Shown in pieces: positions 6,026-6,248 of a DNA stretch of 6,248 bases. Under the pieces are notes generated by a model that made no database searches, had not been told where the DNA came from, and was given only the letters and a program-made list of their open reading frames with translations. Source of the stretch: Candidatus Solibacter sp. Its GTDB lineage: Bacteria > Acidobacteriota > Terriglobia > Bryobacterales > Bryobacteraceae. Position 1 is the stretch's first letter; every line of letters begins with the position of its first letter. Location: positions 1 through 6,248 of the forward strand of contig JADGNS010000319.1 of NCBI GenBank assembly GCA_017883355.1, in the 5' to 3' direction. A program made the translations under genes and the position numbers.

Positions 6026-6053
6026 GGTTGACAGACGAAAGCGTCTGTCCCAC
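6026..6053 (-). repeat. 28-bp hairpin repeat, copy 1 (inverted)
   Basis: Contains a perfect 8-bp stem, GACAGACG (6030-6037) and CGTCTGTC (6042-6049), around an AAAG loop. Read on the minus strand it matches copy 2 (6086-6113) at 24 of 28 positions, and all four differences fall in paired stem positions with pairing kept. It lies about 40 bp after the stop of the secreted-protein gene and has no T-tract, so it is better called an intergenic REP-like element than a classical terminator, though it may slow or end transcription. Confidence 0.75.
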
Positions 6054-6060
6054 TTTGGTG

Positions 6061-6074
6061 CGCAAGTGCTTGCG
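6061..6074. repeat. Small hairpin between the two repeat copies
   Basis: CGCAAG (6061-6066) and CTTGCG (6069-6074) are perfect inverted arms around TG; sterically this gives a five-pair stem with a four-base loop. It sits centrally between copies 1 and 2 and is flanked by the direct repeat TTTGGTG at 6054-6060 and 6082-6088, so the whole 6026-6113 block looks like one composite unit. Confidence 0.5.
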
Positions 6075-6085
6075 GTTTAGTTTTG

Positions 6086-6113
6086 GTGGGGCAGGCGCTT
6101 TCGCCTGCCAACC
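6086..6113 (+). repeat. 28-bp hairpin repeat, copy 2
   Basis: Contains a perfect 8-bp stem, GGCAGGCG (6090-6097) and CGCCTGCC (6102-6109), around a CTTT loop. It is in opposite orientation to copy 1. Five T residues follow at 6116-6120, six bases past the stem, so weak terminator activity on the plus strand is possible. I recall similar GGCAGGCG-CTTT-CGCCTGCC hairpins in Solibacter-like intergenic regions, but this was not checked. Confidence 0.75.
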
Positions 6114-6155
6114 GATTTTTCCTCGGCTTTCTAAGCGAGCGATTTCCTCTAAGAA

Positions 6156-6172
6156 GCCGCGTGCGCAGCGGC
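6156..6172 (-). terminator. Possible weak terminator after the minus-strand partial gene
   Basis: On the minus strand GCCGC and GCGGC form a five-pair stem with a seven-base loop, followed by TTCTT. It begins three bases after the TAA at 6178-6176. The stem is short and the T-tract interrupted, so this is only suggestive. Confidence 0.25.
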
Positions 6173-6175
6173 GGA

Positions 6176-6248
6176 TTACAACAGCTCTTTCAGTAGTTGC
6201 TGGGCCGCTATCAATATCGGGTCCCAAACTGGCGTGAACGGCGGCGAG
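6176..6248 (-). CDS. Possible C-terminus of an unidentified gene (partial)
   Basis: Reading the minus strand from base 6247 gives 23 residues, SPPFTPVWDPILIAAQQLLKELL, then TAA at 6178-6176. The sequence looks protein-like, with an amphipathic ending (ILIAAQQLLKELL), and a hairpin with a short T-rich tail follows the stop. This would make the 5986-6175 stretch a convergent intergenic region. Against it are the short length, two ATA codons (unusual in GC-rich genomes), and competing open frames on both strands. The product cannot be named. Confidence 0.3.
   Translation of the reverse strand, partial: SPPFTPVWDPILIAAQQLLKELL

Noticed and set aside
5949..6227. Minus-strand open frame of 92 codons
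   Set aside because: It also crosses both hairpin repeats and ends inside the secreted-protein gene. No protein-like pattern is conserved along it.
6028..6237. Plus-strand small open frame of 69 codons through the repeat block
   Set aside because: Its sequence is largely the translation of the hairpin repeats (e.g. GGAGAFACQP), so it is most likely spurious.

Overview
The window is GC-rich, densely packed bacterial DNA that most resembles an Acidobacteriota chromosome (Solibacter/Bryobacter type). The evidence is several FtsX/MacB-type permeases without ATPase genes, small secreted proteins of a style I associate with that phylum, and hairpin-forming intergenic repeats. This assignment is inferred from sequence character and was not checked by any search. 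No phage, insertion sequence, CRISPR array, tRNA or rRNA was seen.

Layout. Bases 1-183 (+) are the C-terminal tail of a permease that begins outside the window. It converges, across a 36-bp gap, on a compact five-gene minus-strand unit (4290 down to 220). In transcription order this encodes a small secreted protein of unknown function, a CusF-like copper-binding-type lipoprotein, a YheT-type alpha/beta hydrolase, and two different MacB/FtsX-type ABC permeases. Junctions are a 4-bp ATGA overlap, a 14-bp gap, a directly abutting TGA-ATG, and another ATGA overlap, so cotranscription and translational coupling are very likely. Flanking genes point the other way at both ends, so the unit contains no ABC ATPase and no periplasmic adaptor.

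Upstream and divergent, across a 47-bp spacer with a 10-bp palindrome, is a multi-pass membrane protein (4338-5081, +). Its 3' end overlaps by 31 bp a convergent GNAT acetyltransferase (5051-5497, -). The acetyltransferase is in turn divergent from a small secreted protein of unknown function (5548-5985, +).

The right end (5986-6175) is non-coding. It carries two inverted copies of a 28-bp hairpin element separated by a third small hairpin. All four differences between the copies are compensatory base-pair swaps. Beyond it, a minus-strand reading frame (6176-6248) may be the C-terminus of another gene.

How the genes may work together (inference): the operon looks like an envelope function. 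Two permeases could form a heterodimer powered by an ATPase encoded elsewhere, accompanied by a possible lipid/ester hydrolase and two exported proteins, one with a partly degenerate copper site. The substrate cannot be told from the sequence.
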